This document shows positions 14,853-22,809 of a stretch of DNA of 26,066 bases, one piece after another. This DNA comes from CAKRZE01 sp045617585 (GTDB lineage: Bacteria > Bacillota > Clostridia > Oscillospirales > CAG-272). The stretch is taken from assembly GCA_045617585.1 (NCBI GenBank), contig JAZLIW010000064.1:1-26066 (forward strand), read 5' to 3'. The position numbers and the translations under genes were made by a program. Below the pieces are notes generated by a model that saw only the letters and a program-made list of their open reading frames with translations, was not told the origin of the DNA and made no database searches. Each line of letters starts with the position of its first letter. Within the stretch, counting starts at the first letter, position 1.

Positions 14853-17800
14853 TCAGATATTGCCGATGCAGGAAAGGATCATCGGATCCTTGATTTTCTC
14901 ATCCTCCGCGAACAAAAGGACCTTGGAAAGGATCTCGGCGGTCTTGGGATCCTCGTCCACAAAGGGAAGGAAGATCCTGCCGCGGTGCTGGGAATGGACA
15001 GGCAGGACGGGGATCATCGCACCGCCGATCTGATGCACGACGCCGCTGCCGAGATGGACGGAATATTCGCCGCGCTTGCCCGAAACGATCGCGTGGCTGC
15101 CCTCCACCATGACGTTCATGAGGCGGAACATGGGAAGGACGAAGGAGAGGATCGCCGCGCGCATTTCCACGGTGGAATGGCTCGTTTCGGGATCCACACC
15201 GCCCGCGTGCGCGGTGCTGACGGCGAGGTCCACGTCCCGCATGACCTCCGAGAACAGAAGGTCCGGGACCTCGGAAATGCGCAGTTCTTTTCCGGTTCTC
15301 CGGTCGCTGAAGCAGACCCATTCGAGCGTCGGCGCCTCGATATCGGCGGGAGAAAACCAGTCGGCGAGCGCGTAGATCTGCGCCACGACGTTTTCCCTGT
15401 AATAGATCTTCTGAAGACCGTTCTCCACGTCCGCGACCCAGCGGCGGCTTTTGAGCACCGCAGCGGTTTTTGCCGGCTGGATCTGATTTCCGGCATAACG
15501 GAGAGAATGGAACGCTTCCGTTTCGTCCTCCGTTTTGATATACAGTTCACGGAAGACCTGGCGGAACGGCTGCGTGATCCTGCGGTCGTAGAGATACGCC
15601 TGATACGCTCTCCAGCTTCCGTTCCGGTACAGATCGAGCGGATGGGCGATCCGGACCGGCGCCTCCGCGTCAAGCGGCTGCACTGTCCCGTCTGCCGCGG
15701 CGAGCCCGTCCTCCGTGAGGAAACCGACCGTCCCGCCGCTGATCATCACGAGGGTCTTCAGCATCGGTTCGACCACGGGGTGCGCGGACAGTGCGCCAAG
15801 CTCACCGAAGGGAAAGACGGAGGAATCCTCCATTGCGTTCTCAAGCATCAGCCGCGTCCGGCGGTACTGCTCGGTCAGGGTCCTGACAAACTCCGTCATC
15901 GCCTTCACGGTCTCGTTCTTCTTCAGTTTTTCCGGGACGTTCTTCAGCGTCTTGCCATCCTTCTGGCAGAGGATCGACGCCTTTCCGCCCTCGTCGACCG
16001 TTACGCGGACGGATACGCCCTCCACGGTCTGTTCCTCAAGCAGGGCTCTGCTGTCGTCGATCACCTTGATCTCCATCCGCAGGGTCAGACGGAGCGGGTC
16101 GGAATATCCGGCGTTCAGCGCAAGATTGAGCAGCGCCATATCCGCTGCCTTCGCCTCATTCGCCGCGCGCTGGGAACCGAACCCGCGGCTTTCCTTCCGG
16201 AACTGCTGAATGAACAGATACCGTCGGCAAAGATCATCCTCCCCGTCAAGCGGGATCAGGGCGTACGCCATCAGGAGATCCTTGTTCCGCTTTTCCGCGA
16301 CGGTTTTCCGGGTCTCCTCCGCGTCAGTCCTGCCGAGGGCGGCGTCCGCGTACTTCCGCGCGCGGGAATGCTTCGCGCCGTCGGTGACGTATTTTGCCGC
16401 GTCGTAAATAAAGTTAAAGTCCTTTTCCCCCACGGCGTCGTAAGCGGAACGGAACCAGCCGCGGTCGAACGCGCCGAGGTTCAGCTCCTCCTCCGTGAGA
16501 GGCGTATAACGTGCGATGATCGCTCTGCGCTTATCGTCAAATTTCTCGTTCATGTGCGCCATAAAGTAATAGCACACCGATTCAAAAGCGTCGATCCCGA
16601 GATACCGTCCGACGATCGGGATCCATTCGGGAGAGAACATCGCCGCCTCGATCAGGCGCTTTTTTCCGATCATTTTCCCGTCGAGCGCCGCACGGAGCGT
16701 TTCCTCCGTATCGTTCTCCGCCGGGATACAGACCGACAGAAGCGTGGAAAGCGAATGCCTGCGGTCGAGCGTATTTCCCCAACCGCCCGCTGCCGAGCGG
16801 TCGAGCGTATCGTTTCCCAGCGCGGTTAGGATCCGCGCAAAGACGTCGGCACCGTATACGCGCACGATCCCGTGGATCCCGCCGGAATACTCCGCGGGAC
16901 TGTCGCCGCGGCTGAGCTCCGAGGAAAGGACGACCGGGATCAGGGTCCCGTATACGCGCGTCACGAAGGAGATCAGTTCCAGATCTTCTCCGATCGGTTC
17001 TCCCTCTTTTCCGAGAAAGTCGCGGATCATCTTCTTGTTTTGATAGTTCAGATAGTTCTCCCGCCCGGAGACCTGTCTTCCCTTCTCCGTATATGCGGAA
17101 GTGACCGCCGTCACGACGCGGAGGGAATCACTGAGATTCCGGGGGCGCAGAAGATACTCGTACGTTTCCGCCTCCGTGATCACGCCCTGATACGCCGCGT
17201 ACAGATACGCGTTGATCCCGACGAGCGTTTTGTCCTTATAGAACATTCCGCTCTCCGGGTCGATCAGGGCTCCCGACGGTTTTTCGGGCATCACGCAGAA
17301 AGGTCCCGTGCCTTTATAAACCTGCTTCGGGAGACGGTCGTACGCCTCGTCGCAGCGGCTTGCGGCAACGGCGGAAAGAGGAAACACGTTTTTCAGTTCC
17401 GCGTCGTTTCCGATCTTCATCAGGCAGCAAATGGCCGAGAGCTGCGGATGCGCGAGCAGATGCGCCTTTTCCGGTTTCCCCGGCATGGGAGGATCGGACG
17501 GTGATTTGATCATCACCCGGTCGTCGGGAACGCAGCGGCAGAACCAGTGCAAAATTGCCGCGCAGAGGCGCGTCGTTTCTTCCCCGGGAAGAGATGCGAG
17601 CCCGCACGTAAGGATCCGTCCCATGACCGCCGCGTACGGAAGTGCCTTTCCGACCTCAAAGCCGGGACCGAACACGGTACGGACGTACGCCGCACATTCC
17701 TTGGAATAGACGGTCTTCTTCTGATACGCGCGGAACATGATCAGCGCCCGAAGAAGACGCTTTCCGGTGACCCCGTTATCACGGAACCAAGTCTGCCATA

Positions 17801-20084
17801 GTTCGGCAAGGGGCAGCTCGCCGTTTTTCCCGCGGAAATGATACTCAAACCGCACGTCGCCGACGAGCACCGTCTCCCCGTACGAGGTGGGAAAAGGATC
17901 CGTCCTATGCCGGTCGATGAAGTCGGAAAGAGACATCAGGTCCGCGCAAGCCTGCACGGAGGAAGCGCACGCGATTCCTTCCGAAATAGCGCTCTTAATC
18001 TTTCCGAAAAGCCCGCCATCCTTCTGTTTGCCGAGGATCAGACCCGGCAGAGCAGAATCCGGAAAATAATCCTCAAAGGTCTTTGCGCAAAGCACAAGAT
18101 AATCCGCGTCGAATTCCGTCGGCGCGTACCGGTCATCCGCGGTATACAGCGGTTTTTCTTCTTTCTCTACTTCCGCGGGCAGGAGAACGTCAAGGAGGAG
18201 TTTTTCTTTGGAGGAGAGATCGGGTGCCTTTGCCCGCTCTTTGAGAAGCGAGGAAAAGCCCTCCGTTACAGCGGCACGGTCAGGATCCTTTTTCAGCTGC
18301 GTGATCATATCCAGCCCGCCGAGACGGATCTCCTCTTTTCCGCTCCGAAGGAGGTCGGAAACGCAGGCGGTCAGCGCGTCGTCCTCCTGCTTCAAAAGCA
18401 GAGCGATGACGTTTTTGCGGATATCGGCACCCTTGAAACGAAGGTATCCCTCAATGAGACGGTATTCATCCTCCGTCAAACGGAGCTTCGACGCGATCTC
18501 AAACGCCGCGTTCCTCGTGGAGGTCTCCTTATCCGCAAGTCCCTCGAGCACGGTTTTCCGCTGAAGCGCGGAGCGTGGGTCCCGAAGGAGCAGGGTAAAG
18601 CAGGTCTGGCGGTGCATCGTATCGCAGTCGCGGATATAGGCACACGCTTCCTCCATCAGGCCGCGCTCCCCGGAGAGAGCGGCAAGCGTGCAGAGGATCT
18701 CCGCGAGCGCGCTCTTTTCCAGCTTCACACCGTACCACGGGAAAACGCAGGGAGAAAAGGTCTTTTCCTTCCCGGCAAATGCGTGATACAGTTCTTTGAA
18801 ACGCTGATAGAAGCCGTCAAGCTCCGCACGGTCGTCAAACCATTCGTTCAGGTCAAGCCGGGCATCGCTCCGTGCGGCGTTCCACATGGCGTCCCCGTGC
18901 GTCTTCATAAAGGACGGGAGCCAGACGGCAAGGATCTTTTCTTCAGCGGAATGCCGTTCCAGCACTTTTTTTGCAAGAAGGTTGGACATCCGCGGCAGGT
19001 CGAGATTCTCCGAGAAATAGCCGGAAACGAGAAGCTGATGCTCCGTCCCGCTTTCCGCGCAGGAAAGGATCTGATCCCCGGCGTCCTCGATCCCGTCAAA
19101 GCCGTAACTCCAAAGCGCGATATAGATCTTCATCGCGTCCCCGGAAGCGAGATATTCCTCGCGGAGCGGCATGTTTTCAAGACAGTCGATGATCAGACGG
19201 ACGCTCTTATCGCTGACGCGTTCGAGATCGTGCGTATCCTCGGCAATGAGCCCGAGCCACGTTCCGACCGCCCGTTTGACCGAGGAATAGCGGATCAGGC
19301 GGTTCTCGTCGATCACCTTCAGGAGCGTCAGGAAAGCCTCCTTCGTCCCCCGGTCGGCGTTCTCACAGATCGACTGGCGCAGTCCTTCCTGCAGCTTTGC
19401 CGCGAGGAGCAGTTTTCCGAGCAGTTCGTGGAATTCACTTCTGTGGCTGATGACGATCCCGCCGATGAGCGCAGCCGTCATCCTTCCCGATCCGTTTTCC
19501 TCGGTCAGGATCCTTGTCACCGCGTCCTCGACCTCCGTATCGTGCCGGTCGAGCGCGTACGCCACCTGCCACGCCGTATAGCCGCAGCCGTTCCACGAAT
19601 AGACGTCAAGATAGGCGGAGATCTCTTCGGGAAGCTCCCGGTTCAGGATCTTGTAAAGCGGCGCTTCCGTCGGATCCGTTTCGATCGTTGCATAGCTGCG
19701 GATCAGGTTGACCAGCTTCAGCACGTAGGCGCCGCCCGACTTTGCGCGGAAGGACCTGCGCACGTAGGAATCCGAATAGGGATATTCCCGCAGACGGTCC
19801 GCAAAATAGAGAACGACTTCCTTTTCACTCCCGGGGATCGCGTCCTCAAACAGCCAACCCATTTTCCTGGTCAGATACTCCGAGGGTACGGTGTCCGGAT
19901 CCTTCATTGCTTTCAGTAAATCGTTACGGATCGGGATGTCTTCGCCCAGCCAGTCTTGTTTGACAAGCGCATACTGCGCCGGCGTCAGCTTGCTTTTCAG
20001 TTTTTGGCGGCGTTCGTCCACTCTTTCCGCATAACGTGCCGCGAGCGTCTTTTTGCGCGCCGCGTCTTCGATCCTGTCTCCCAT
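14853..20084 (-). CDS. Giant DUF4132 domain protein
   Basis: The 1743-residue protein ends in a region typical of DUF4132/DUF5724 proteins: IAHPLDLYRNGSW (from about 1479), YAGNQIQPAKTA, ADWFSPADIEAPTLEWVCF and STAHAGGVDPETSHSTVEMR (from about 1623). The Thr-Ala-His-Ala-Gly-Gly block is highly conserved in the family. Residues 1-700 look like repeated helical pairs of the HEAT/ARM kind. No signal peptide, membrane helix, ATPase motif or WGR domain was seen. The molecular function of DUF4132 is unknown; E. coli MolR, which shares it, is annotated as a molybdate metabolism regulator. GGAGGAG precedes the ATG. The gene starts 13 bases after the stop of the 145-residue partner, so the two are very likely co-transcribed. 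It has the longest reading frame in the window and no lesions. Confidence 0.88.
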   Translation of the reverse strand: MGDRIEDAARKKTLAARYAERVDERRQKLKSKLTPAQYALVKQDWLGEDIPIRNDLLKAMKDPDTVPSEYLTRKMGWLFEDAIPGSEKEVVLYFADRLREYPYSDSYVRRSFRAKSGGAYVLKLVNLIRSYATIETDPTEAPLYKILNRELPEEISAYLDVYSWNGCGYTAWQVAYALDRHDTEVEDAVTRILTEENGSGRMTAALIGGIVISHRSEFHELLGKLLLAAKLQEGLRQSICENADRGTKEAFLTLLKVIDENRLIRYSSVKRAVGTWLGLIAEDTHDLERVSDKSVRLIIDCLENMPLREEYLASGDAMKIYIALWSYGFDGIEDAGDQILSCAESGTEHQLLVSGYFSENLDLPRMSNLLAKKVLERHSAEEKILAVWLPSFMKTHGDAMWNAARSDARLDLNEWFDDRAELDGFYQRFKELYHAFAGKEKTFSPCVFPWYGVKLEKSALAEILCTLAALSGERGLMEEACAYIRDCDTMHRQTCFTLLLRDPRSALQRKTVLEGLADKETSTRNAAFEIASKLRLTEDEYRLIEGYLRFKGADIRKNVIALLLKQEDDALTACVSDLLRSGKEEIRLGGLDMITQLKKDPDRAAVTEGFSSLLKERAKAPDLSSKEKLLLDVLLPAEVEKEEKPLYTADDRYAPTEFDADYLVLCAKTFEDYFPDSALPGLILGKQKDGGLFGKIKSAISEGIACASSVQACADLMSLSDFIDRHRTDPFPTSYGETVLVGDVRFEYHFRGKNGELPLAELWQTWFRDNGVTGKRLLRALIMFRAYQKKTVYSKECAAYVRTVFGPGFEVGKALPYAAVMGRILTCGLASLPGEETTRLCAAILHWFCRCVPDDRVMIKSPSDPPMPGKPEKAHLLAHPQLSAICCLMKIGNDAELKNVFPLSAVAASRCDEAYDRLPKQVYKGTGPFCVMPEKPSGALIDPESGMFYKDKTLVGINAYLYAAYQGVITEAETYEYLLRPRNLSDSLRVVTAVTSAYTEKGRQVSGRENYLNYQNKKMIRDFLGKEGEPIGEDLELISFVTRVYGTLIPVVLSSELSRGDSPAEYSGGIHGIVRVYGADVFARILTALGNDTLDRSAAGGWGNTLDRRHSLSTLLSVCIPAENDTEETLRAALDGKMIGKKRLIEAAMFSPEWIPIVGRYLGIDAFESVCYYFMAHMNEKFDDKRRAIIARYTPLTEEELNLGAFDRGWFRSAYDAVGEKDFNFIYDAAKYVTDGAKHSRARKYADAALGRTDAEETRKTVAEKRNKDLLMAYALIPLDGEDDLCRRYLFIQQFRKESRGFGSQRAANEAKAADMALLNLALNAGYSDPLRLTLRMEIKVIDDSRALLEEQTVEGVSVRVTVDEGGKASILCQKDGKTLKNVPEKLKKNETVKAMTEFVRTLTEQYRRTRLMLENAMEDSSVFPFGELGALSAHPVVEPMLKTLVMISGGTVGFLTEDGLAAADGTVQPLDAEAPVRIAHPLDLYRNGSWRAYQAYLYDRRITQPFRQVFRELYIKTEDETEAFHSLRYAGNQIQPAKTAAVLKSRRWVADVENGLQKIYYRENVVAQIYALADWFSPADIEAPTLEWVCFSDRRTGKELRISEVPDLLFSEVMRDVDLAVSTAHAGGVDPETSHSTVEMRAAILSFVLPMFRLMNVMVEGSHAIVSGKRGEYSVHLGSGVVHQIGGAMIPVLPVHSQHRGRIFLPFVDEDPKTAEILSKVLLFAEDEKIKDPMILSCIGNI

Positions 20085-20097
20085 TCGTTCTCCTCCT

Positions 20098-20535
20098 TCA
20101 CCACATCCTGCCGGAAAGCATCGTCAGCCTGACGAACGTGAATTCGTCCCCCTCGACGACGGTCAGCACATCGTCGGGTCCGGTCAGCTCTTCCCCGTTC
20201 AGGAACACGCGCACCAGACCGTCCTCGTACGCCTGCATCGCCGTTCCGATCGCCTCCGGTTCACCGGGCACGTTCCCCGGATCCGTAAAGCCGAAAGCGA
20301 ATTTGCCGATCTCGCGCATCCCTACGTACTGTTCTTCGGTCAGCGGGCGCGGATCCTTTGCTTCCTCTGCCCGCGCAAGAAAGGCACGCAGGCAGGAACG
20401 GGCCGACAGAGCGATCAGTTCCCGCAGCGTCCTCGGCGTTTCTTCCAGCGGAAACGGATACGCTTTCACTCTTTTCGTGACGTTTCCCAAATGTTTCAGT
20501 GAAACGCGGATCAGGATGCCCTTCTTTTCTTCCAC
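20098..20535 (-). CDS. DUF4132-associated small protein, possible beta-grasp fold
   Basis: The 145-residue protein is upstream of and probably co-transcribed with the DUF4132 gene. I recognise no named family. Residues 6-28 look like two beta strands, 35-56 a helix (TLRELIALSARSCLRAF), 57-105 a helical insert, and 108-142 a block VRVFLNGEEL ... VVEGDEFTFVRLTMLSG. That last block resembles the C-terminal part of MoaD/ThiS-like beta-grasp proteins (VNGE, then GDEV, then a hydrophobic end). It ends SGRMW rather than Gly-Gly, so thiocarboxylation or conjugation is not expected. The start is GTG at 20533-20535; the nearest purine-rich site (AAAGGAA) is about 12 bases away, which is long, so the exact start is less certain. 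A consensus promoter lies at 20583-20611. Confidence 0.78.
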   Translation of the reverse strand: MEEKKGILIRVSLKHLGNVTKRVKAYPFPLEETPRTLRELIALSARSCLRAFLARAEEAKDPRPLTEEQYVGMREIGKFAFGFTDPGNVPGEPEAIGTAMQAYEDGLVRVFLNGEELTGPDDVLTVVEGDEFTFVRLTMLSGRMW

Positions 20536-20582
20536 CTTCAGATACCGTTCCTTTCTCTGCGGATCGTATTCTATCGGTATCT

Positions 20583-20611
20583 ATTATTACATAATGCCGC
20601 CGTTTTGTCAA
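20583..20611 (-). promoter_or_regulatory. Sigma-A promoter of the DUF4132 operon
   Basis: On the minus strand TTGACA (20611-20606) and AATAAT (20588-20583) are 17 bases apart, with an extended -10 TG. It is divergent from the tRNA-Ser promoter. Confidence 0.75.
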
Positions 20612-20686
20612 GTCTCACACCGTCGTACTGCCGATTCATATCAGCGAACGCGCCTCAAAATCTTTTTTCTTTTTTGAAAAAAAGGG

Positions 20687-20715
20687 TTGACATCCGCGGG
20701 AACTTGTGATATAAT
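20687..20715 (+). promoter_or_regulatory. Sigma-A promoter of tRNA-Ser
   Basis: TTGACA at 20687-20692 and TATAAT at 20710-20715 with a 17-base spacer; both are perfect consensus and lie 27 bases before the tRNA. Confidence 0.9.
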
Positions 20716-20742
20716 ATCAACCGTTGTAGGGCAGTAAGCCGT

Positions 20743-20834
20743 GGAGAGATGGCTGAGCTGGTCTAAGGCGCACGACTGGAAATCGTGTAACGGCTAATAC
20801 CCGTTCAAGAGTTCGAATCTCTTTCTCTCCGCCA
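20743..20834 (+). tRNA. tRNA-Ser (anticodon GGA)
   Basis: A 92-base class II tRNA. The acceptor stem GGAGAGA pairs with TCTCTCC, the anticodon stem is CACGA/TCGTG with loop CTGGAAA (anticodon GGA), the long variable arm contains ACGG/CCGT, the T loop is GTTCGAATC, and CCA is encoded. It reads UCC and UCU. Confidence 0.97.
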
Positions 20835-20838
20835 ACAT

Positions 20839-20870
20839 CCGGACGGTCAATCGACCGTCCGGTTTTCTTT
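20839..20870 (+). terminator. tRNA-Ser terminator
   Basis: CCGGACGGTC (20839-20848) pairs perfectly with GACCGTCCGG (20853-20862) around a 4-base loop, followed by TTTTCTTTTC. Confidence 0.93.
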
Positions 20871-20892
20871 TCGTTCCCTTTCCGACTCCTTC

Positions 20893-20921
20893 TTGACAGC
20901 CGTTGCCGCGGATGTTATAAT
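20893..20921 (+). promoter_or_regulatory. Sigma-A promoter of the esterase-lipoprotein pair
   Basis: TTGACA at 20893-20898 and TATAAT at 20916-20921, both perfect consensus and 17 bases apart, upstream of the AAAGGCGGG site of the esterase gene. Confidence 0.88.
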
Positions 20922-20959
20922 GAGAAAAACAGCGCAAAAAGAAAGGCGGGAAAAAGCAC

Positions 20960-21742
20960 ATGGCATTTTTTCAGATGAATTACCACTCCGACGCGGTCGG
21001 CATGGGCGTTACGGTCAACGTCGTCCTTCCCGAATCCGCGAAAACGCTGATCGGTATGACCGCGAACGGTGCCGACGGCGCGTATAAGACCCTTTACCTG
21101 CTGCACGGACTTTCCGACGACCACAGTATCTGGGAGCGCAGGACCTCGATCGAGCGGTACGCCGCCGACCGCGGGATCGCCGTCGTGATGCCCACCGTCG
21201 GCAGAAGCTGGTACACCGATACCGCCTACGGTCCGAAATATCTCACCTTCGTCGCGGAAGAACTTCCTTCCGTCTGCCGCGGCTTCTTCCGCGGGATGTC
21301 GGACAAACGGGAAGACAACTTCGTTGCCGGTCTGTCGATGGGCGGATACGGTGCGGTCAAAGCCGCGCTGACCTATCCCGCAGCCTTCGGTGCTTTCGCT
21401 TCCCTTTCCGGCGCACTCGATATCGCCCACCGGAACGGGCCTCTTTCCGAGGAGTGGAAAGGGATCTTCGGTTACGGTCTCCGCGATCACAGCGAGCTGA
21501 TCGACACGAAGCATAATCTCTTCCGCCTTGCCGCCGACTTTGCGAAAACCGGGTACTCCTTCCCGAAGGCGTATCTCTGGTGCGGCACGGAGGACCACCT
21601 GATCGGTGACAACCGCCGCTTCCGCGATCACCTTGCCTCCCTCGGTTACGCGTTCACGTACGAGGAATCAGAGGGGAACCATTCCTGGAAATGGTGGGAT
21701 CTCCACGTACAAGACGCGCTCCGCATTTTTACCGGAGCATGA
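20960..21742 (+). CDS. EstA-like (tributyrin) esterase, alpha/beta-hydrolase
   Basis: The 260-residue protein belongs to the esterase D/EstA (antigen 85-like) alpha/beta-hydrolases, which cleave short-chain esters. YLLHGLSDDHSIW (46-58) is the oxyanion loop, AGLSMGGYG (123-131) the nucleophile elbow with Ser126, CGTEDHL (208-214) gives Asp212 and EGNHSWKWWD (238-247) gives His241, a complete triad. No signal peptide is visible, so it should be cytoplasmic. AAAGGCGGG precedes the ATG. Its TGA stop overlaps the ATG of the next gene (ATGA), implying translational coupling with the SGNH lipoprotein. The natural substrate is unknown. Confidence 0.92.
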   Translation: MAFFQMNYHSDAVGMGVTVNVVLPESAKTLIGMTANGADGAYKTLYLLHGLSDDHSIWERRTSIERYAADRGIAVVMPTVGRSWYTDTAYGPKYLTFVAEELPSVCRGFFRGMSDKREDNFVAGLSMGGYGAVKAALTYPAAFGAFASLSGALDIAHRNGPLSEEWKGIFGYGLRDHSELIDTKHNLFRLAADFAKTGYSFPKAYLWCGTEDHLIGDNRRFRDHLASLGYAFTYEESEGNHSWKWWDLHVQDALRIFTGA

Positions 21743-22737
21743 AAGCAGTGGACGATATGATAAAAAAGATCCTGTGTCTTTCTCTCCTGCTCCTTCTTGC
21801 CATCCTGCCAGCCGTCTCCTGCGGTCAAGAGCCGGAGAACGGGACGGAAACGAAGCCGGAGACCCTCCCGCCCGAAACGCTCCCGGGCGAAACGGAGCCC
21901 GCGACGGAAACCGAAGCGGAAATAGAGACCTTGCCCGGCACGGAGGCGGAGACCCTTGCGGATCCTTCCGATCCGTCCTACTACCATAAAATGGTCGTTT
22001 TCGGCGATTCGATTGCGCACGGCTACGGGCTGCGCGATATGACCAATACCCGTTATTCCGCTCTGATCGAAGAAAAAATGAAGACCCTTCCCTGCGAATT
22101 CACCTCCTTCAATTACGCGGTAGACGGTGCGACGAGCGAAGACCTCTACAACCTCCTGCGCAACGGGGTGCGGGAGTTGAAGGGCGCTGACCTCGTGATC
22201 ATCTCGATCGGCGCGAACAATATCCTCCGTTACTCCTATACACTGCTCGGGCAGTTCCAGAGCGGCTCCCCCGCGGCTGCGCTGGAGATCATGAACTCCG
22301 ATGAGTTCGCCGCCAATATGCAGTCCGGCATCGACAGACTCGGGAGCGATATCCCGGAGATCCTTCGTCTGATCCGTGAGACCGCGTCGGACGCCGACGT
22401 CGTATTCCAGACCATCTACAATCCCTACCGCGGCGCGCTCGTCTATCTCGGCGTCAACGGCTTTGAAATGAAGATCGACTTCGGTGCGAAGATCAACGGT
22501 TACGTGGAGGGTCTGAACGAAAAGATCCGTGCGGGTGCCGCGGAATACGGTTACACCGTCGCGGAGGTCCATGGCGCGTTTGAAGCGCATTCCGGCAATC
22601 TCGTCAACGTGATACTCGCGGATAACGGTTCCCTGACGAAGGACCTCGACCCCCACCCCGACGCGAACGGGCATAGGGTCATCGCGGAAGTGATCCTTGA
22701 TACACTGAAAGACCTCGGGAAAAAGCTTCCCGCATAA
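21739..22737 (+). CDS. SGNH/GDSL-family hydrolase lipoprotein
   Basis: The 332-residue protein starts with a lipoprotein signal peptide (residues 7-28), whose likely lipidated Cys28 lies in AVSC. A Thr/Glu/Pro-rich spacer (29-80) follows. The SGNH hydrolase domain has FGDS (88-91) with Ser91, AVDGATS (127-133) with Gly130, SIGANN (156-161) with Asn160 and DPHPDANGH (304-312) with His306. It should sit on the outer face of the cytoplasmic membrane, deacylating glycans or lipids. I chose the ATG at 21739 because it overlaps the previous stop codon (ATGA); the ATG at 21757 would give a more standard signal peptide, and neither has a strong ribosome binding site. A terminator follows at 22761. 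Confidence 0.88.
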   Translation: MKAVDDMIKKILCLSLLLLLAILPAVSCGQEPENGTETKPETLPPETLPGETEPATETEAEIETLPGTEAETLADPSDPSYYHKMVVFGDSIAHGYGLRDMTNTRYSALIEEKMKTLPCEFTSFNYAVDGATSEDLYNLLRNGVRELKGADLVIISIGANNILRYSYTLLGQFQSGSPAAALEIMNSDEFAANMQSGIDRLGSDIPEILRLIRETASDADVVFQTIYNPYRGALVYLGVNGFEMKIDFGAKINGYVEGLNEKIRAGAAEYGYTVAEVHGAFEAHSGNLVNVILADNGSLTKDLDPHPDANGHRVIAEVILDTLKDLGKKLPA

Positions 22738-22760
22738 CCGCATAACGAAACAAAAGAAGA

Positions 22761-22796
22761 ACGGCAGCAGAGAACGGAAAAGATCCCTGCTGCCGT
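22761..22796. terminator. Bidirectional terminator
   Basis: ACGGCAGCAG (22761-22770) pairs perfectly with CTGCTGCCGT (22787-22796), followed by ATTTTG. It lies between the convergent lipoprotein and LytM-fold genes. Confidence 0.8.
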
Positions 22797-22809
22797 ATTT
22801 TGCCGTTAA

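Noticed and set aside
14811..19919. Two long plus-strand frames (672 and 693 codons) inside the DUF4132 gene
   Set aside because: Basic, His/Arg-rich shadow sequence with no domain; the minus strand carries one intact 1743-residue family member.
10525..20834. Integrated element using tRNA-Pro or tRNA-Ser as attachment site
   Set aside because: I found no second copy of either tRNA 3' end and no integrase or phage gene in the window.
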